A stretch of 64,000 nt of DNA, from contig NZ_JAMSCK010000004.1 in assembly GCF_023805255.1 (NCBI RefSeq), forward strand, positions 186,001 through 250,000, read 5' to 3'. The stretch is from Gramella jeungdoensis. GTDB lineage: Bacteria; Bacteroidota; Bacteroidia; Flavobacteriales; Flavobacteriaceae. Both the position numbers and the translations under genes were made by a program. Below, piece after piece: positions 34,594 to 43,968 of the stretch; the stretch's first letter is position 1, and each line of letters begins with the position of its first letter. The notes beneath the pieces were generated by a model, which worked only from the letters and a program-made list of their open reading frames with translations, did no database searches and was not told the DNA's origin.

Positions 34594-35163
34594 TTAGAAC
34601 CTGAATCCGAGATTTACCATGAACTGGCCAACTACTGTAGGGGAATTATCGCTTAAAAGATTCCTTCCTATACCCGCATTAAGGTCCAGCATAAAACCTC
34701 CCTGGGATACAAATTTGCCACCTAATCCGAAGCCTATAGCAAAATCTGTATAATCCTCAGTTTCATAGACATAATCATCTGTAAATTCAGAATAGTAGTA
34801 ATCCGTTTCATACTCTCCATTAGAGATCATCCCGAAAGCGTTCACGTAGAAACCACGAGCATAATCTGAACTAAAAAAATGTTTATACTTACCGGTTAGG
34901 GATATATCTTTATAATACGCCTCATCAATATAGCTGTCTTTACTCGGATGAATAAAACCTTCAATTGCCCATGTGGAGTTTTCATCTATTACTCTTTCAT
35001 AAGTGATTTCAATGATACCAAAGGCTACAAGATTGAATGCATTGATGCTTAATTCGTTTTGAGTGATGTCTCTCTTTTCAGGTTCCTGATTTTCCGGGTT
35101 TTCCTGGGAAACGCATAACGAGGTCGTGAGCAGCAGAGAAACTGCTAAAAGAAGGTTTTTCAT
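34594..35163 (-). CDS. Outer-membrane beta-barrel protein (DUF3575-like)
   Basis: The 189-residue protein has a signal peptide (1-19, cleaved near CVSQ). A short charged linker (ENQEPEKRDITQNE) follows, then barrel strands starting NELSINAFNLVAFGIIEITYERV, a pattern I associate with DUF3575. A Tyr/Asp/Glu-rich loop (YETDYYYSEFTDDYVYETED) likely faces outward. It ends in VNLGFRF with terminal Phe, as expected for BAM substrates. Function unknown. It converges on ung with no spacer. The 214 bp upstream (35164-35377) show no further gene or clear promoter. Confidence 0.75.
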   Translation of the reverse strand: MKNLLLAVSLLLTTSLCVSQENPENQEPEKRDITQNELSINAFNLVAFGIIEITYERVIDENSTWAIEGFIHPSKDSYIDEAYYKDISLTGKYKHFFSSDYARGFYVNAFGMISNGEYETDYYYSEFTDDYVYETEDYTDFAIGFGLGGKFVSQGGFMLDLNAGIGRNLLSDNSPTVVGQFMVNLGFRF

Positions 35164-35377
35164 TAAGTCGGTTAGAATTGATTCGGCCCGAAATTATGAA
35201 TATTATTTTTAATATGATATCGGCTATAAAAACTTTTTTAAGAATTATTCATTCCAATTGAATGTGCGGATAATTATCTTAAAATGAAAGGCAGGTATTC
35301 CAACCGGCCTAATTCTATCATAATTTTATGGTCATGATCCTTAGAGTGTAAATTCGTTTCCGCGTGAAGTATGAATA

Positions 35378-36229
35378 TTAAAAAGTATGAACGAGATCTG
35401 AATAATTTCTCTTTTCTTTCACCAAATTTAAATCAAAGAGTGTTTCCTGTACGTTGTTGAGATCTTCCTCATTTATTTGTTCCTGGCTCCAACGGGTAAG
35501 ATCAAGCCATTTTCTGATATCTTCCAGTTTTTGCTGATATCTTTCTGATAACATGACATCTATATTTCTTTGAAGCTTGAAGTCCTTGGTTTCAGAATTA
35601 AGGATCTCAAGCATCAACTGAAGTCTTCCAGGGTCCTTCCGAATACTTTCATTTCTGGCAGCGATCACAAAACATGGCCATGGAGTAGGGCAGTCGGCTA
35701 CCAAACGAAAGGTTTTATTGTCCACAAGCGGTTTTGTGGTAAAATGTTCCCACATAAAATATTGTGCCCTGTCCTTTTCAAGTGCTTTTATAGCGCCTTC
35801 CAGGTTATTTACGATCTCAAATTTGAGATCGTCCATATTCCAGTTCCTATTCTGAGCATTCACGTAGGACATTAGGTGAGAACCGCTGCCTTTTCTGCTA
35901 ATCGCCGCAGTAGTTCCTTCGAGGTCTTTTATATTTTTATATGGTGAGCCTGCCGCAACATGTATCCCCCAAATCAACGGACTGGCAATATAGCACTGGA
36001 TGATCTTACTTTCATTACCATTGATTATATCCCTTGTGATACCTTCAGTAAGTATCACGGCTGCATCAAGTTCTCCTGACCTTAATGCCTTGCACATCGC
36101 TCCTGTACCTTCCGGGTAATCCTTCCATATCACATTAAGACCTTCATCACTAAATTTGTTGTTCTCCATGCATAGATGCCATGGAAGGTTAAAATGTTCT
36201 GGTACGCCTCCTATTTTGATCGTTTTCAT
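35378..36229 (-). CDS. Solute-binding-protein-fold protein without signal peptide (NMT1/SsuA-like)
   Basis: The 283-residue protein has the type II periplasmic-binding-protein fold: MKTIKIGGVPEHFNLPWHL, the ligand-site region PEGTGAMCKALRSGELDAAVI, and PLIWGIHVAAGSPYKNIKDL. It resembles the NMT1/ThiY/SsuA group. It starts straight at the first beta-strand with no signal peptide or lipobox, so it should stay in the cytoplasm, and no permease or ATPase is nearby. It follows ppk1 by 27 bp. A role as a cytosolic sensor or enzyme is possible; ligand unknown. I do not name it thiY because nothing here ties it to thiamine. Confidence 0.8.
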   Translation of the reverse strand: MKTIKIGGVPEHFNLPWHLCMENNKFSDEGLNVIWKDYPEGTGAMCKALRSGELDAAVILTEGITRDIINGNESKIIQCYIASPLIWGIHVAAGSPYKNIKDLEGTTAAISRKGSGSHLMSYVNAQNRNWNMDDLKFEIVNNLEGAIKALEKDRAQYFMWEHFTTKPLVDNKTFRLVADCPTPWPCFVIAARNESIRKDPGRLQLMLEILNSETKDFKLQRNIDVMLSERYQQKLEDIRKWLDLTRWSQEQINEEDLNNVQETLFDLNLVKEKRNYSDLVHTF

Positions 36230-36256
36230 CAGAATAATGTTTTTCTGGAAAATTAT

Positions 36257-38311
36257 TTATCCAGTATGCTTTTCTTTCAAATAATTATATATCTCGTATT
36301 GTGATCTTATCTTTTTTTCTCCTTTCTTCCTCTGCACATACTTATTGGTCTCTTCTGGATCCTGTATCCGGGCCTTGAGATTGTCATTTAGCTGAATATT
36401 CAGAATATCCTTGAATTCCTGTTTGATATCTTCATCCAGAACAGGAGAAATGACCTCTATTCTTCTATCAAGGTTTCGGTTCATCCAGTCAGCGCTGCCG
36501 TAGAACATTAGTTCGTCACCACCATTTTCAAAAATATACATTCTACCGTGTTCAAGAAACCTGTCTACAACACTTGTTATATAAATATTCTCGCTCATTC
36601 CCTTGATACCAGGAATAAGACAGGTGAAACCTCGAATCAGTAATCTTATTTGAACTCCTGCCTGGCTGGCCTTATACAGCAACTCTATCATCTCTTCATC
36701 TTCAAGGCTGTTCATCTTGGCAGTGATTTTTGCCTTTTTACCTTCCCGTGCATTTTCTATTTCGTTATAAATAAGCTTCAGGAATTCCTGACGGGTGGAA
36801 AAAGGAGAGATCAGCAGATTTTTCTCCCTTGGGATTATAAGTTCTCCTTCAAGTACTTTGAACAGGCGTTGTAACTCCTTAGTAATATACTTGTTTGCAG
36901 TAAAAATGGCGTGGTCACAATATATCTTTGCGGTTTCGCTATTAAAGTTTCCGGTACCTATATATGCATATCTCATACTGATATCTCCTTCCTGCCTGCA
37001 TATAAGCATGATCTTTGAATGCACCTTTACTTTTGGGTAACTGTAGATCACATTAGCACCTTTTTCTTCAAATTTTCTTCCCCAGATTATATTGTTCTCT
37101 TCATCGAATCTCGCCTTTGCCTCTACAAAAACAGTCACTCTTTTTCCATTATCCAGAGCTTCCAATAAAGAAGAAGTAAGTTTAGATTCATCAGCCACCC
37201 TGTAAAGGGATATACTAATATCTGTAACCTTATCGTCTTTTGCAGCCTGTCCTATAAATTTCTCTACATACCCAAATGACATATAGGGAAAATGAAGTGC
37301 CTGATCTTTCTTCTTAATCAACTCAAAGTAATCTTTGCTTTTATCCAGGGTTTTATGTGGCAGGGGAGGAAGTTCCTTAAAATGAAGCTTTGGATTTTCT
37401 GTAGGATCGGGAAAGGAAAAGAAATCCTTAAAATTATGATATTTACCTCCGGGCATCATATCTATCTTTCCCAGCTTTAATAACTTTCTTATTTTTTTCT
37501 GAACATCCTTTGGCATAGATGCATCATATAATAATCTGGTTGGCTGCCCATCGGTTCGCTGCTTCAGGGATTCATATATCTTCTCTGCCAGCACACCTTC
37601 ATATATATCATCTATATAAAGTTCAGCATCCCTTGATAATTTGATCTCATAGATACCAGTAATATTATTTTCCGGGAAGACCTTGTAGGCTTCATGTCTA
37701 ATGATTTCATCTAGGTAGGTAATGTTATGCTTTCCCTTAACCCCTTTCATCATTACAAATCTACCACATTCGTTAACGGGAATATTTACTACAGCCAGTC
37801 TGTCCTCATTATCAAAGGTTATAAGAAAATATAAAACTGAATTTTCCAGAAACAGCTCATTCTCTTTGTTCAAATTCAACATGATGGGTTTCAGGTGTTC
37901 TTCCACTTTATTGTTGAAAAAGGAACTCACAAATTCCTTATGTGCCGGTTTAAAGTGTTCAGCATCGAGTATATGTATCCCATTTTTTGCCAGTTCAGGG
38001 ATGATCTCATTATGATATATTTCACCAAAACGATCCTGTTGCTTTTTTACTTCGTCAATGATCTGTTTTGTGATTTTTGAAGGCCTTAGTGCGAGTTTCT
38101 TACGGATGCTTTTTTTAACCCGTTTCATTTGTCGAAGCTGGGATACCCTTACCCTGAAATACTCATCGAGATTTGAAGAAAAAATTGCGAGAAACTTCAT
38201 CCTCTCATAAAGAGGATTGATCTTATCTGCGGCCTCCTGAAGAACCCTTTCATTAAAACTTAACCAGTTAAGATCTCTGTGCCTAAACCGGTCTTCATTA
38301 GGTTGCTGCAT
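36257..38311 (-). CDS. ppk1: Polyphosphate kinase 1
   Basis: PPK1 makes polyphosphate from ATP, reversibly, with a phosphohistidine intermediate. The 684-residue length is normal. The N-terminal helical domain starts NWLSFNERVLQEA and FSSNLDEYFRVRV. The phospho-acceptor His is in PKVKVHSKIML near residue 430 and the second catalytic His in RFLEHGRMYIF near 585, with YIGTGNFNSETA and YGSADWMNRN completing the two phospholipase-D-like domains. A -7 element lies about 20 bp before the ATG. The solute-binding-fold gene follows closely in the same orientation. Confidence 0.96.
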   Translation of the reverse strand: MQQPNEDRFRHRDLNWLSFNERVLQEAADKINPLYERMKFLAIFSSNLDEYFRVRVSQLRQMKRVKKSIRKKLALRPSKITKQIIDEVKKQQDRFGEIYHNEIIPELAKNGIHILDAEHFKPAHKEFVSSFFNNKVEEHLKPIMLNLNKENELFLENSVLYFLITFDNEDRLAVVNIPVNECGRFVMMKGVKGKHNITYLDEIIRHEAYKVFPENNITGIYEIKLSRDAELYIDDIYEGVLAEKIYESLKQRTDGQPTRLLYDASMPKDVQKKIRKLLKLGKIDMMPGGKYHNFKDFFSFPDPTENPKLHFKELPPLPHKTLDKSKDYFELIKKKDQALHFPYMSFGYVEKFIGQAAKDDKVTDISISLYRVADESKLTSSLLEALDNGKRVTVFVEAKARFDEENNIIWGRKFEEKGANVIYSYPKVKVHSKIMLICRQEGDISMRYAYIGTGNFNSETAKIYCDHAIFTANKYITKELQRLFKVLEGELIIPREKNLLISPFSTRQEFLKLIYNEIENAREGKKAKITAKMNSLEDEEMIELLYKASQAGVQIRLLIRGFTCLIPGIKGMSENIYITSVVDRFLEHGRMYIFENGGDELMFYGSADWMNRNLDRRIEVISPVLDEDIKQEFKDILNIQLNDNLKARIQDPEETNKYVQRKKGEKKIRSQYEIYNYLKEKHTG

Positions 38312-38330
38312 TGGTGATAGATTGTTTAAT

Positions 38331-38338
38331 CAAAAATA
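38331..38338 (-). promoter_or_regulatory. candidate -7 element for ppk1
   Basis: On the minus strand this reads TATTTTTG, matching TAnnTTTG, 19 bp from the ATG. No -33 TTG is visible. Confidence 0.35.
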
Positions 38339-38385
38339 CAAAGTACACCATGCTTTGCTTTTAATATATTGTTAAATAAGACGGG

Positions 38386-39255
38386 CTATTTCGCGATCCT
38401 CTCCAGTGAATACTCTATTAGTTTGTCTACCGGTTCCTTGGTATTTTCGGCAAATTCTCCGGTCGCTCTGTTAGCGAGCACTACATTCATTGAAACGGCA
38501 CGATGACCTAACAGCCGGGATAATCCATAAATCCCGGATGTTTCCATTTCAAGATTGGTGATGGCATGTCCTTTATAGTTAAAAGAAGCTATTTTTTCAT
38601 TCATGTCAGGATCAGGGATACCCGCTCGTAGAACCCGTCCCTGAGGGCCATAGAAGCCAATATTGGTTCCTGTAAATCCTTTGATGGTAGAATCAGAACT
38701 TAATTTATCTATAAGATATTCATTTCCCTTGACCACGTAAGGCATAGCCTTGTTTGATGCCCAGCCTGTGTGTTTAATAAATGCTTCTGAAATTTCAGTA
38801 TTCAGAATATCATCGCTTTTATAGTAATAAATTAGTCCATCAAAGCCAATTGCCCATTCGCTGGTTATAAATGAACCTACTGGTATTTCTTCCCTTATTG
38901 ATCCGGTTGTTCCTATCCTGATAATATCCAGACTAACGGAGCCCTCCTTAATTCTGGATTCCTTAAGGTCTATATTTACCAGGGCATCCAGTTCGGTAAG
39001 AGCGATATCGATATTATCTGTTCCCATTCCTGTAGACATTACCGTGATACGCTTCCCTCTAAAATATCCTGTATGGGTTACAAATTCCCTTTTTTGCTTT
39101 TTCAGGTCTACATTATCGAAGTGTTCAGTAATCCTTGCAACCCTTCTTGGGTCACCAACAAGAATTACAGTTTGGGCGAGGTCTTCAGGCAAAAGCCCCA
39201 GGTGGTAGATAGAACCGTCCGCATTCAGGACGAGTTCAGACGATTGTAAACTCAT
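38386..39255 (-). CDS. Nucleoside phosphorylase (uridine phosphorylase-like)
   Basis: A 289-residue member of the PNP/UDP family that cleaves a nucleoside with phosphate to base and ribose 1-phosphate. Phosphate-binding motifs are VILVGDPRRV near residue 30 and IRIGTTGSIREEIPVG near 110; the ribose-site motif is NLEMETSGIYGL near 235. The sequence resembles Bacteroidota proteins annotated as uridine phosphorylase, but purine specificity cannot be excluded. It is the last gene of a four-gene reverse-strand operon, 1 bp after the DUF1835 stop. Confidence 0.9.
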   Translation of the reverse strand: MSLQSSELVLNADGSIYHLGLLPEDLAQTVILVGDPRRVARITEHFDNVDLKKQKREFVTHTGYFRGKRITVMSTGMGTDNIDIALTELDALVNIDLKESRIKEGSVSLDIIRIGTTGSIREEIPVGSFITSEWAIGFDGLIYYYKSDDILNTEISEAFIKHTGWASNKAMPYVVKGNEYLIDKLSSDSTIKGFTGTNIGFYGPQGRVLRAGIPDPDMNEKIASFNYKGHAITNLEMETSGIYGLSRLLGHRAVSMNVVLANRATGEFAENTKEPVDKLIEYSLERIAK

Positions 39256-39256
39256 G

Positions 39257-40186
39257 TTATAATTTTAGTAGTCTGTGAGACTCAGATTCATAAAGGAAAT
39301 CATACATTCTCGCACCTCCAAAATATTCGTCATTTTTCAGATCCCTGTAAAAATTCTTTTCTCCGTTCAAGGCCTGTATTCCTTTCTCGGTTAAACGGAT
39401 ACGGCCTTCTTTGTTTTTATAAAAAATGGAAAGTTTTTCCAACAACCTCCGCATTTGGGTGTCGCTATATCCGTAGTATCCCTGATATTGAAGGGCATAA
39501 CCTAATAAGTGATTTTTGTTGGCGATCTCATGATTTTCTATCAGTTTGAGCACATTCCTTTCCAGGGTGTTTATTCCTGTGACACTATTAGGAAATCTTT
39601 CGATATGGGCTCGTATACAGCTGGAGAGATATTCGAAGTTGGTATTAGTCTTTATCTGGGGTTTTAATTTCATAGGGTTATTACTACAGTACAGTTCCCA
39701 TATAAGTACAGCGACCTCAATATCATCGTCATTTAATTTGATCCTGTTTTCATAATGGTTCCTGAGCTCATCAAGGCTTAAGTTTGAAAGTGGCTTGAAT
39801 TCATCCTCTCCGGGAAGCTTTCTACTGCAAACAAGCGAAATTGGGATGTCTTTTTTCTTTTCAAAAAGCAGATTTATGGCAGCAAGCATATTGATATGAC
39901 AAAACAGGTCAAATTCAAACCAGAGAATTACCGAATCATAATCATTATTGGCTTTTAATCTTTTTACCTCCGAAATGAACCGGTCTTCATAATTTTCAGC
40001 GGAAATAGAATAGGTATGTCTAAGGTATTTTTTTCTAAGCTTATAAAATTCCTGATTGATTTCTTTAAGAGTAGGGCCTTCACAAAGGAGTTCACGCCAT
40101 ATAATAAACTCCCCGGGCAGGTTTAACTGCTCCACTTGTTCTGCAAGGCTGTCGCCGTTGATGATATGTAAGGTCTTGTTTTCCAT
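39257..40186 (-). CDS. DUF1835 domain-containing protein
   Basis: A 309-residue cytosolic protein. The N-terminal 130 residues match my memory of DUF1835: LHIINGDSLAEQVEQLNLPGE, then WRELLCEGP and SVILWFEFDLFCHINMLAA. The C-terminal half is a mostly helical region with LEKLSIFYKNKEGRIRLTEKG, which looks like a winged-helix-type segment. Biochemical role unknown. It sits inside an operon with a SUI1 factor and a nucleoside phosphorylase, which may hint at RNA or nucleotide metabolism; that is inference only. Confidence 0.82.
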   Translation of the reverse strand: MENKTLHIINGDSLAEQVEQLNLPGEFIIWRELLCEGPTLKEINQEFYKLRKKYLRHTYSISAENYEDRFISEVKRLKANNDYDSVILWFEFDLFCHINMLAAINLLFEKKKDIPISLVCSRKLPGEDEFKPLSNLSLDELRNHYENRIKLNDDDIEVAVLIWELYCSNNPMKLKPQIKTNTNFEYLSSCIRAHIERFPNSVTGINTLERNVLKLIENHEIANKNHLLGYALQYQGYYGYSDTQMRRLLEKLSIFYKNKEGRIRLTEKGIQALNGEKNFYRDLKNDEYFGGARMYDFLYESESHRLLKL

Positions 40187-40212
40187 CTCTTATTGAAAAA
40201 AAGCGTATTGGA

Positions 40213-40569
40213 TTAGCCACCAACACGCTTCACTTTATAACCTTCTTTTTTTAATAGCTGCATAATCTTATCACGATGATCACCCTGAATAATGATCTCT
40301 CCATCTTTTGTTGAGCCCCCAACACCACATTTTTTCTTCAACATTTTGCCAAGGGCAATCAGATCTTCTTCCGGTCCCTGGAATCCCTTTATAATGGTTA
40401 CGGTCTTACCGCCGCGACCTTTATTGCTAAAATGAGCTTCCAGTTCCTGTTCTCCGGGAGGAAGAGGTTCCTGAGATTCTTCATCTGCATACTCACTATC
40501 ATCAAAATCTTCATTGGTGGAAAATACAAATCCACCCAGATCTTCTAATCCTAATTTCTTTTTTGCCAT
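40213..40569 (-). CDS. SUI1/eIF1-like translation factor (YciH family)
   Basis: A 118-residue protein whose C-terminal 75 residues form a SUI1 domain: GGKTVTIIKGFQGPEEDLIALGKMLKKKCGVGGSTKDGEI (given here in short blocks: TVTIIKGF, CGVGGSTKDGEI, IQGDHRDKI). The N-terminal part is acidic (DFDDSEYADEESQEP). Bacterial YciH-type proteins can affect start-codon fidelity in vitro; their physiological role is unclear. It lies 2 bp downstream of the oxygenase gene and 26 bp ahead of the DUF1835 gene. Confidence 0.92.
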   Translation of the reverse strand: MAKKKLGLEDLGGFVFSTNEDFDDSEYADEESQEPLPPGEQELEAHFSNKGRGGKTVTIIKGFQGPEEDLIALGKMLKKKCGVGGSTKDGEIIIQGDHRDKIMQLLKKEGYKVKRVGG

Positions 40570-40571
40570 AA

Positions 40572-41528
40572 TTATTTTTTAGCCAGGCCTATTTCAATAA
40601 GGCGCTGATTCAAAAACTCACCGGCAGTGATATCTTCATATTGTTTTGGATGGTCTTCGTCTATACATTCCTCAAGACAATCCAGTCTCATATCACTCCT
40701 TGGATGCATAAAGAAAGGTATGGAATATCTTGGTTTATCCCATTCTTCTTTTGGTGGATTTATCACCCGATGAATAGTGGACCTTAATTTATTATTGGTA
40801 TGCCTTTCGAGCATATCTCCAACATTGATCACTAATTCATCTTCCTGTGGAATCGCGTCTATCCACTCACCATCCTTTCTTAGCACCTGAAGTCCTCCTG
40901 TTGAAGCGCCCATAAGCAGGGTGATAAGGTTAATGTCTCCATGTGCTCCGGCTCTCACTGCCCCTTTAGGTTCTTCGGTGATCGGTGGATAATGAATTGG
41001 TCTTAGAATACTGTTCCCATTACTGGCCCAGTGATCAAAATAATATTCTTCCAGACCAATGTAAAGTGCAAGAGCTCTTAAAACATAAATACCTGTTTTC
41101 TCAAGCATCCTATATGCTTCCATTCCTACATGATTGAAATCTTTTAGTTCTTCAACCTGTACATTTTCCGGATATTCTTCTGTAAGATTTGCATCTTCAG
41201 ATGGTTCCTGGCCAAAATGCCAGAACTCTTTAAGGTCACCTTCTTTTTTGCCTTTGGCGTGCTCCTTACCAAAAGAAATATATCCTCTCTGACCTGCAAG
41301 GCCTTCAATTTCATATTTCTGTTTGGTTTCTAGAGGAAGGTCGAAGAAAGATTTAACCTCTTTATATAACTCTTCTACGAGTTCATCACTTAAAAAATGA
41401 TTCTTTAAAGCTACAAACCCAATTTCTTCGTAGGCCTTACCAATCTCTTCAACAAATTTTTCCTTTCTCTTTGGGTCGTCTGAAAGGAAGTCGGCCAGGT
41501 CTACGCTGGGAATATTATTCATTGCCAT
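40572..41528 (-). CDS. Isopenicillin N synthase-family 2-oxoglutarate/Fe(II) oxygenase
   Basis: A non-haem iron oxygenase of about 318 residues. The iron ligands are His and Asp in AGAHGDINLITLL and His in STIHRV; the 2OG-carboxylate arginine is in PRYSIPFF. The N-terminal DIOX_N domain (IPSVDLADFLSDDP, GFVALKNHF) is typical. It is widespread in Flavobacteriia but the substrate is unknown. I start it at the ATG whose complement ends at 41528 (MAMNNIPS); a second ATG two codons later is also plausible. A longer start at 41558 would lie upstream of the predicted transcription start. First gene of the reverse operon 38386-41528. Confidence 0.88.
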   Translation of the reverse strand: MAMNNIPSVDLADFLSDDPKRKEKFVEEIGKAYEEIGFVALKNHFLSDELVEELYKEVKSFFDLPLETKQKYEIEGLAGQRGYISFGKEHAKGKKEGDLKEFWHFGQEPSEDANLTEEYPENVQVEELKDFNHVGMEAYRMLEKTGIYVLRALALYIGLEEYYFDHWASNGNSILRPIHYPPITEEPKGAVRAGAHGDINLITLLMGASTGGLQVLRKDGEWIDAIPQEDELVINVGDMLERHTNNKLRSTIHRVINPPKEEWDKPRYSIPFFMHPRSDMRLDCLEECIDEDHPKQYEDITAGEFLNQRLIEIGLAKK

Positions 41529-41559
41529 TCTAAGCAGTATTTTGATTTTAAATAACAAG

Positions 41560-41567
41560 CAAAGTTA
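41560..41567 (-). promoter_or_regulatory. candidate -7 element for the oxygenase-SUI1-DUF1835-phosphorylase operon
   Basis: On the minus strand this reads TAACTTTG, an exact -7 match, placing the transcription start near 41553, about 25 nt before the chosen ATG. No -33 TTG is obvious. Confidence 0.45.
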
Positions 41568-41625
41568 AATAAAATTAGGTGATATGCCGCTGGTTTATAT
41601 TTTTCTTAGCATATAGAAATTTGGT

Positions 41626-41633
41626 TACATTTG
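41626..41633 (+). promoter_or_regulatory. candidate -7 element for the fused E1 gene
   Basis: TACATTTG matches TAnnTTTG and lies 17 bp before the ATG at 41651. The -33 region lacks a clear TTG. Confidence 0.4.
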
Positions 41634-41650
41634 AGAGATAAATATTTTTT

Positions 41651-43657
41651 ATGCTCTCCAAGAAAGTCAAAATGCATCAATTGGAATATAAGGATTTTCA
41701 GATCTCAAATGATAAAATGCTCGGGCTATACAAAGCTATGCTCAAACCCAGGATGATAGAGGAGAAGATGCTTATCCTTTTACGCCAGGGTAAGATATCA
41801 AAATGGTTTAGTGGAATAGGGCAGGAAGCTATTTCCGTTGGGGTGACAACAGCCCTGAATGATGATGAATATATTCTTCCCATGCATCGAAATCTCGGTG
41901 TTTTTACTACCAGAGATATTCCTTTATACCGACTTTTTGCCCAGTGGCAGGGAAAAGCTTCCGGTTTTACCAATGGCCGTGACCGCAGCTTTCACTTCGG
42001 GACTCAGGAATATAAGATCGTTGGAATGATCTCCCACCTGGGGCCTCAATTGGGGGTTGCAGACGGGATTGCACTTGCTCATAAACTAAAAGAAGAAAAG
42101 AAACTTACATCCGTTTTTACGGGAGAAGGGGGTACCAGCGAAGGGGACTTTCATGAGGCCCTTAATATTGCTTCGGTCTGGGACCTGCCTGTGCTGTTCT
42201 GTATTGAAAATAATGGCTATGGACTTTCTACGCCCACAAACGAGCAATATAGATGTAAGGACCTTGCAGACCGGGGTGCCGGATACGGTATGGAGTCGCA
42301 TATCATCGATGGGAATAATATTCTGGAAGTGTATTCAAAGGTTTCTGAAATAGTGGAGGGCATGAGAGAAAACCCCAGGCCGGTCCTGGTCGAATTTAAA
42401 ACCTTCAGGATGCGTGGCCATGAAGAGGCTAGCGGGACCAAATATGTACCTCAGGAATTGATGGATGAATGGCAGGAAAAAGATCCGATAAGTAATTTTG
42501 AGGATTATCTTTCTGAAACTGGTGTTCTTGCAAAAGATCTTCAGCAGGAAATCAGGGAGAGCATCACCAGGGAAATTGATGAAAATCTTGAAAAGGCTTT
42601 TTCGGAATCAGCTATTGATTCTGATGAAACTAAAGAGCTAGATAATGTATTTCAATATTTTAATTATCAGGAAGTTAAGCCTTCTGGGAAAACTGAAAAT
42701 GTTCGATATATAGATGCTATTTCCCAGTCCCTTAGATCATCTATGGAAAAACATGAGAATCTGGTTTTGATGGGACAGGATATTGCAGATTATGGGGGTG
42801 TATTCAAAATTACAGAGGGATTTATTGATCAGTTTGGTAAAGAAAGAATAAGAAATACGCCTATCTGTGAGTCGGCTATTGTAGGCACCGCCATGGGACT
42901 CTCTATTAATGGGATGAAAGCCATGGTAGAGATGCAGTTCAGTGATTTTGTGAGTTCAGGTTTTAATCCCATTGTGAATTATCTCGCCAAGGTGAATTAC
43001 CGGTGGGACCAGAATGCCGATGTTGTAATAAGAATGCCCTGTGGGGGCGGAGTGGGAGCCGGACCATTTCACAGCCAGACCAACGAAGCCTGGTTTACAA
43101 AAGTTCCCGGGTTAAAAGTGGTCTATCCTGCCTTTCCTTTTGACGCAAAAGGTCTGCTTAATACAGCCTTTAATGACCCCAACCCGGTATTATTCTTTGA
43201 GCATAAAGCACTTTATAGAAGTATAAGGCAGGATGTACCTGTAGATTACTATACCTTGGAATTTGGTAAAGCTTCCAGACTTAGGGAAGGTAAGGATGTG
43301 AGTATAATCACCTATGGTGCAGGGGTACACTGGGCTTTGGAAACCCTGGATGAAATGGATTTTCATAAAGCAGATCTTATTGATCTCAGAAGCCTTCAGC
43401 CTCTGGATATGGATAGCATTTGTGAATCGGTTACCAAAACGGGAAAAGTGATTATTCTTACCGAAGATTCTTTATTTGGCAGTCTGGCTTCAGAAATCGC
43501 TGCCATAATCTCTGAAAATTGCTTTGAAAGCCTGGATGCACCTGTAATGAGAGTGGGGAGCCTTGAAACACCCATTCCTTTCGCTGAAAACCTCGAGAAA
43601 CAGTATCTTCCACGGAAAAGATTCAGGGAAAAGCTTCAATATTTAATAGAATATTAA
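41651..43657 (+). CDS. Fused alpha/beta E1 component of a 2-oxoacid dehydrogenase (branched-chain type)
   Basis: The E1 enzyme decarboxylates a 2-oxoacid with thiamine diphosphate and passes the acyl group to the E2 lipoyl domain. One 668-residue chain holds both subunits. The alpha half (about 15-325) carries the ThDP motif GEGGTSEGDFHEA, ending in IENNGYGLST, and MRGHEEASG. The beta half (about 350-668) carries VLMGQDIADYGGVF, PICESAIVGTAMGLSINGMKA and FFEHKALYR. Similarity favours branched-chain 2-oxoacids, though pyruvate is possible. E2 and E3 genes are not adjacent. Fused E1 proteins are known in Bacteroidota. A second ATG at residue 8 could be the start. Confidence 0.9.
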   Translation: MLSKKVKMHQLEYKDFQISNDKMLGLYKAMLKPRMIEEKMLILLRQGKISKWFSGIGQEAISVGVTTALNDDEYILPMHRNLGVFTTRDIPLYRLFAQWQGKASGFTNGRDRSFHFGTQEYKIVGMISHLGPQLGVADGIALAHKLKEEKKLTSVFTGEGGTSEGDFHEALNIASVWDLPVLFCIENNGYGLSTPTNEQYRCKDLADRGAGYGMESHIIDGNNILEVYSKVSEIVEGMRENPRPVLVEFKTFRMRGHEEASGTKYVPQELMDEWQEKDPISNFEDYLSETGVLAKDLQQEIRESITREIDENLEKAFSESAIDSDETKELDNVFQYFNYQEVKPSGKTENVRYIDAISQSLRSSMEKHENLVLMGQDIADYGGVFKITEGFIDQFGKERIRNTPICESAIVGTAMGLSINGMKAMVEMQFSDFVSSGFNPIVNYLAKVNYRWDQNADVVIRMPCGGGVGAGPFHSQTNEAWFTKVPGLKVVYPAFPFDAKGLLNTAFNDPNPVLFFEHKALYRSIRQDVPVDYYTLEFGKASRLREGKDVSIITYGAGVHWALETLDEMDFHKADLIDLRSLQPLDMDSICESVTKTGKVIILTEDSLFGSLASEIAAIISENCFESLDAPVMRVGSLETPIPFAENLEKQYLPRKRFREKLQYLIEY

Positions 43658-43731
43658 TAAGCCTGTAAATTAATGATGATTTAATTAAGAATCCTTAACA
43701 AAGCCACTGTTAAAGTATTAATAATCTTTTG

Positions 43732-43759
43732 TTGAAGGAAAAGCACTACTGTAATTTAG
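43732..43759 (+). promoter_or_regulatory. candidate promoter for the DUF1328 small gene
   Basis: TTG (43732-43734), a 17-bp spacer and TAATTTAG (43752-43759) resemble the Bacteroidota promoter with one mismatch in the -7 box. It would place the start near 43766, about 23 nt before the ATG. Confidence 0.4.
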
Positions 43760-43788
43760 TTATAACTAATCAATTAAAACTATAAATT

Positions 43789-43950
43789 ATGGTACGCTTA
43801 ATCGTTATTTTTCTGATTATTGCGATTGTTGCCGCAATCTTCGGATTCGGTGGGGTCGCTGAAGGAGCAGCAGATATTGCGAAGATTATTTTTTATATTT
43901 TCCTTGTGCTGCTTGTAATTTCACTGTTAAGCAGATTATTCAGAAGATAA
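43789..43950 (+). CDS. DUF1328 (YtjA-type) small membrane protein
   Basis: A 53-residue protein that is easily missed. It has two hydrophobic helices ([20 protein letters not shown] and [19 protein letters not shown]) joined by a short GAADIAK turn. The [15 protein letters not shown] block is the hallmark of DUF1328. Such proteins are common, stress-associated inner-membrane peptides of unknown function. The ATG has an AT-rich upstream region typical of the phylum and a promoter-like element 30 bp away. A perfect-stem terminator follows 18 bp after the stop, so it is a single-gene unit. Confidence 0.9.
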   Translation: MVRLIVIFLIIAIVAAIFGFGGVAEGAADIAKIIFYIFLVLLVISLLSRLFRR

Positions 43951-43968
43951 TATAATCAGGTTCATATC

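Noticed and set aside
35378-36229. Naming the binding-fold protein thiY (thiamine precursor binding)
   Set aside because: No riboswitch, transporter or thiamine gene nearby; the family is broad and the protein lacks a signal peptide.
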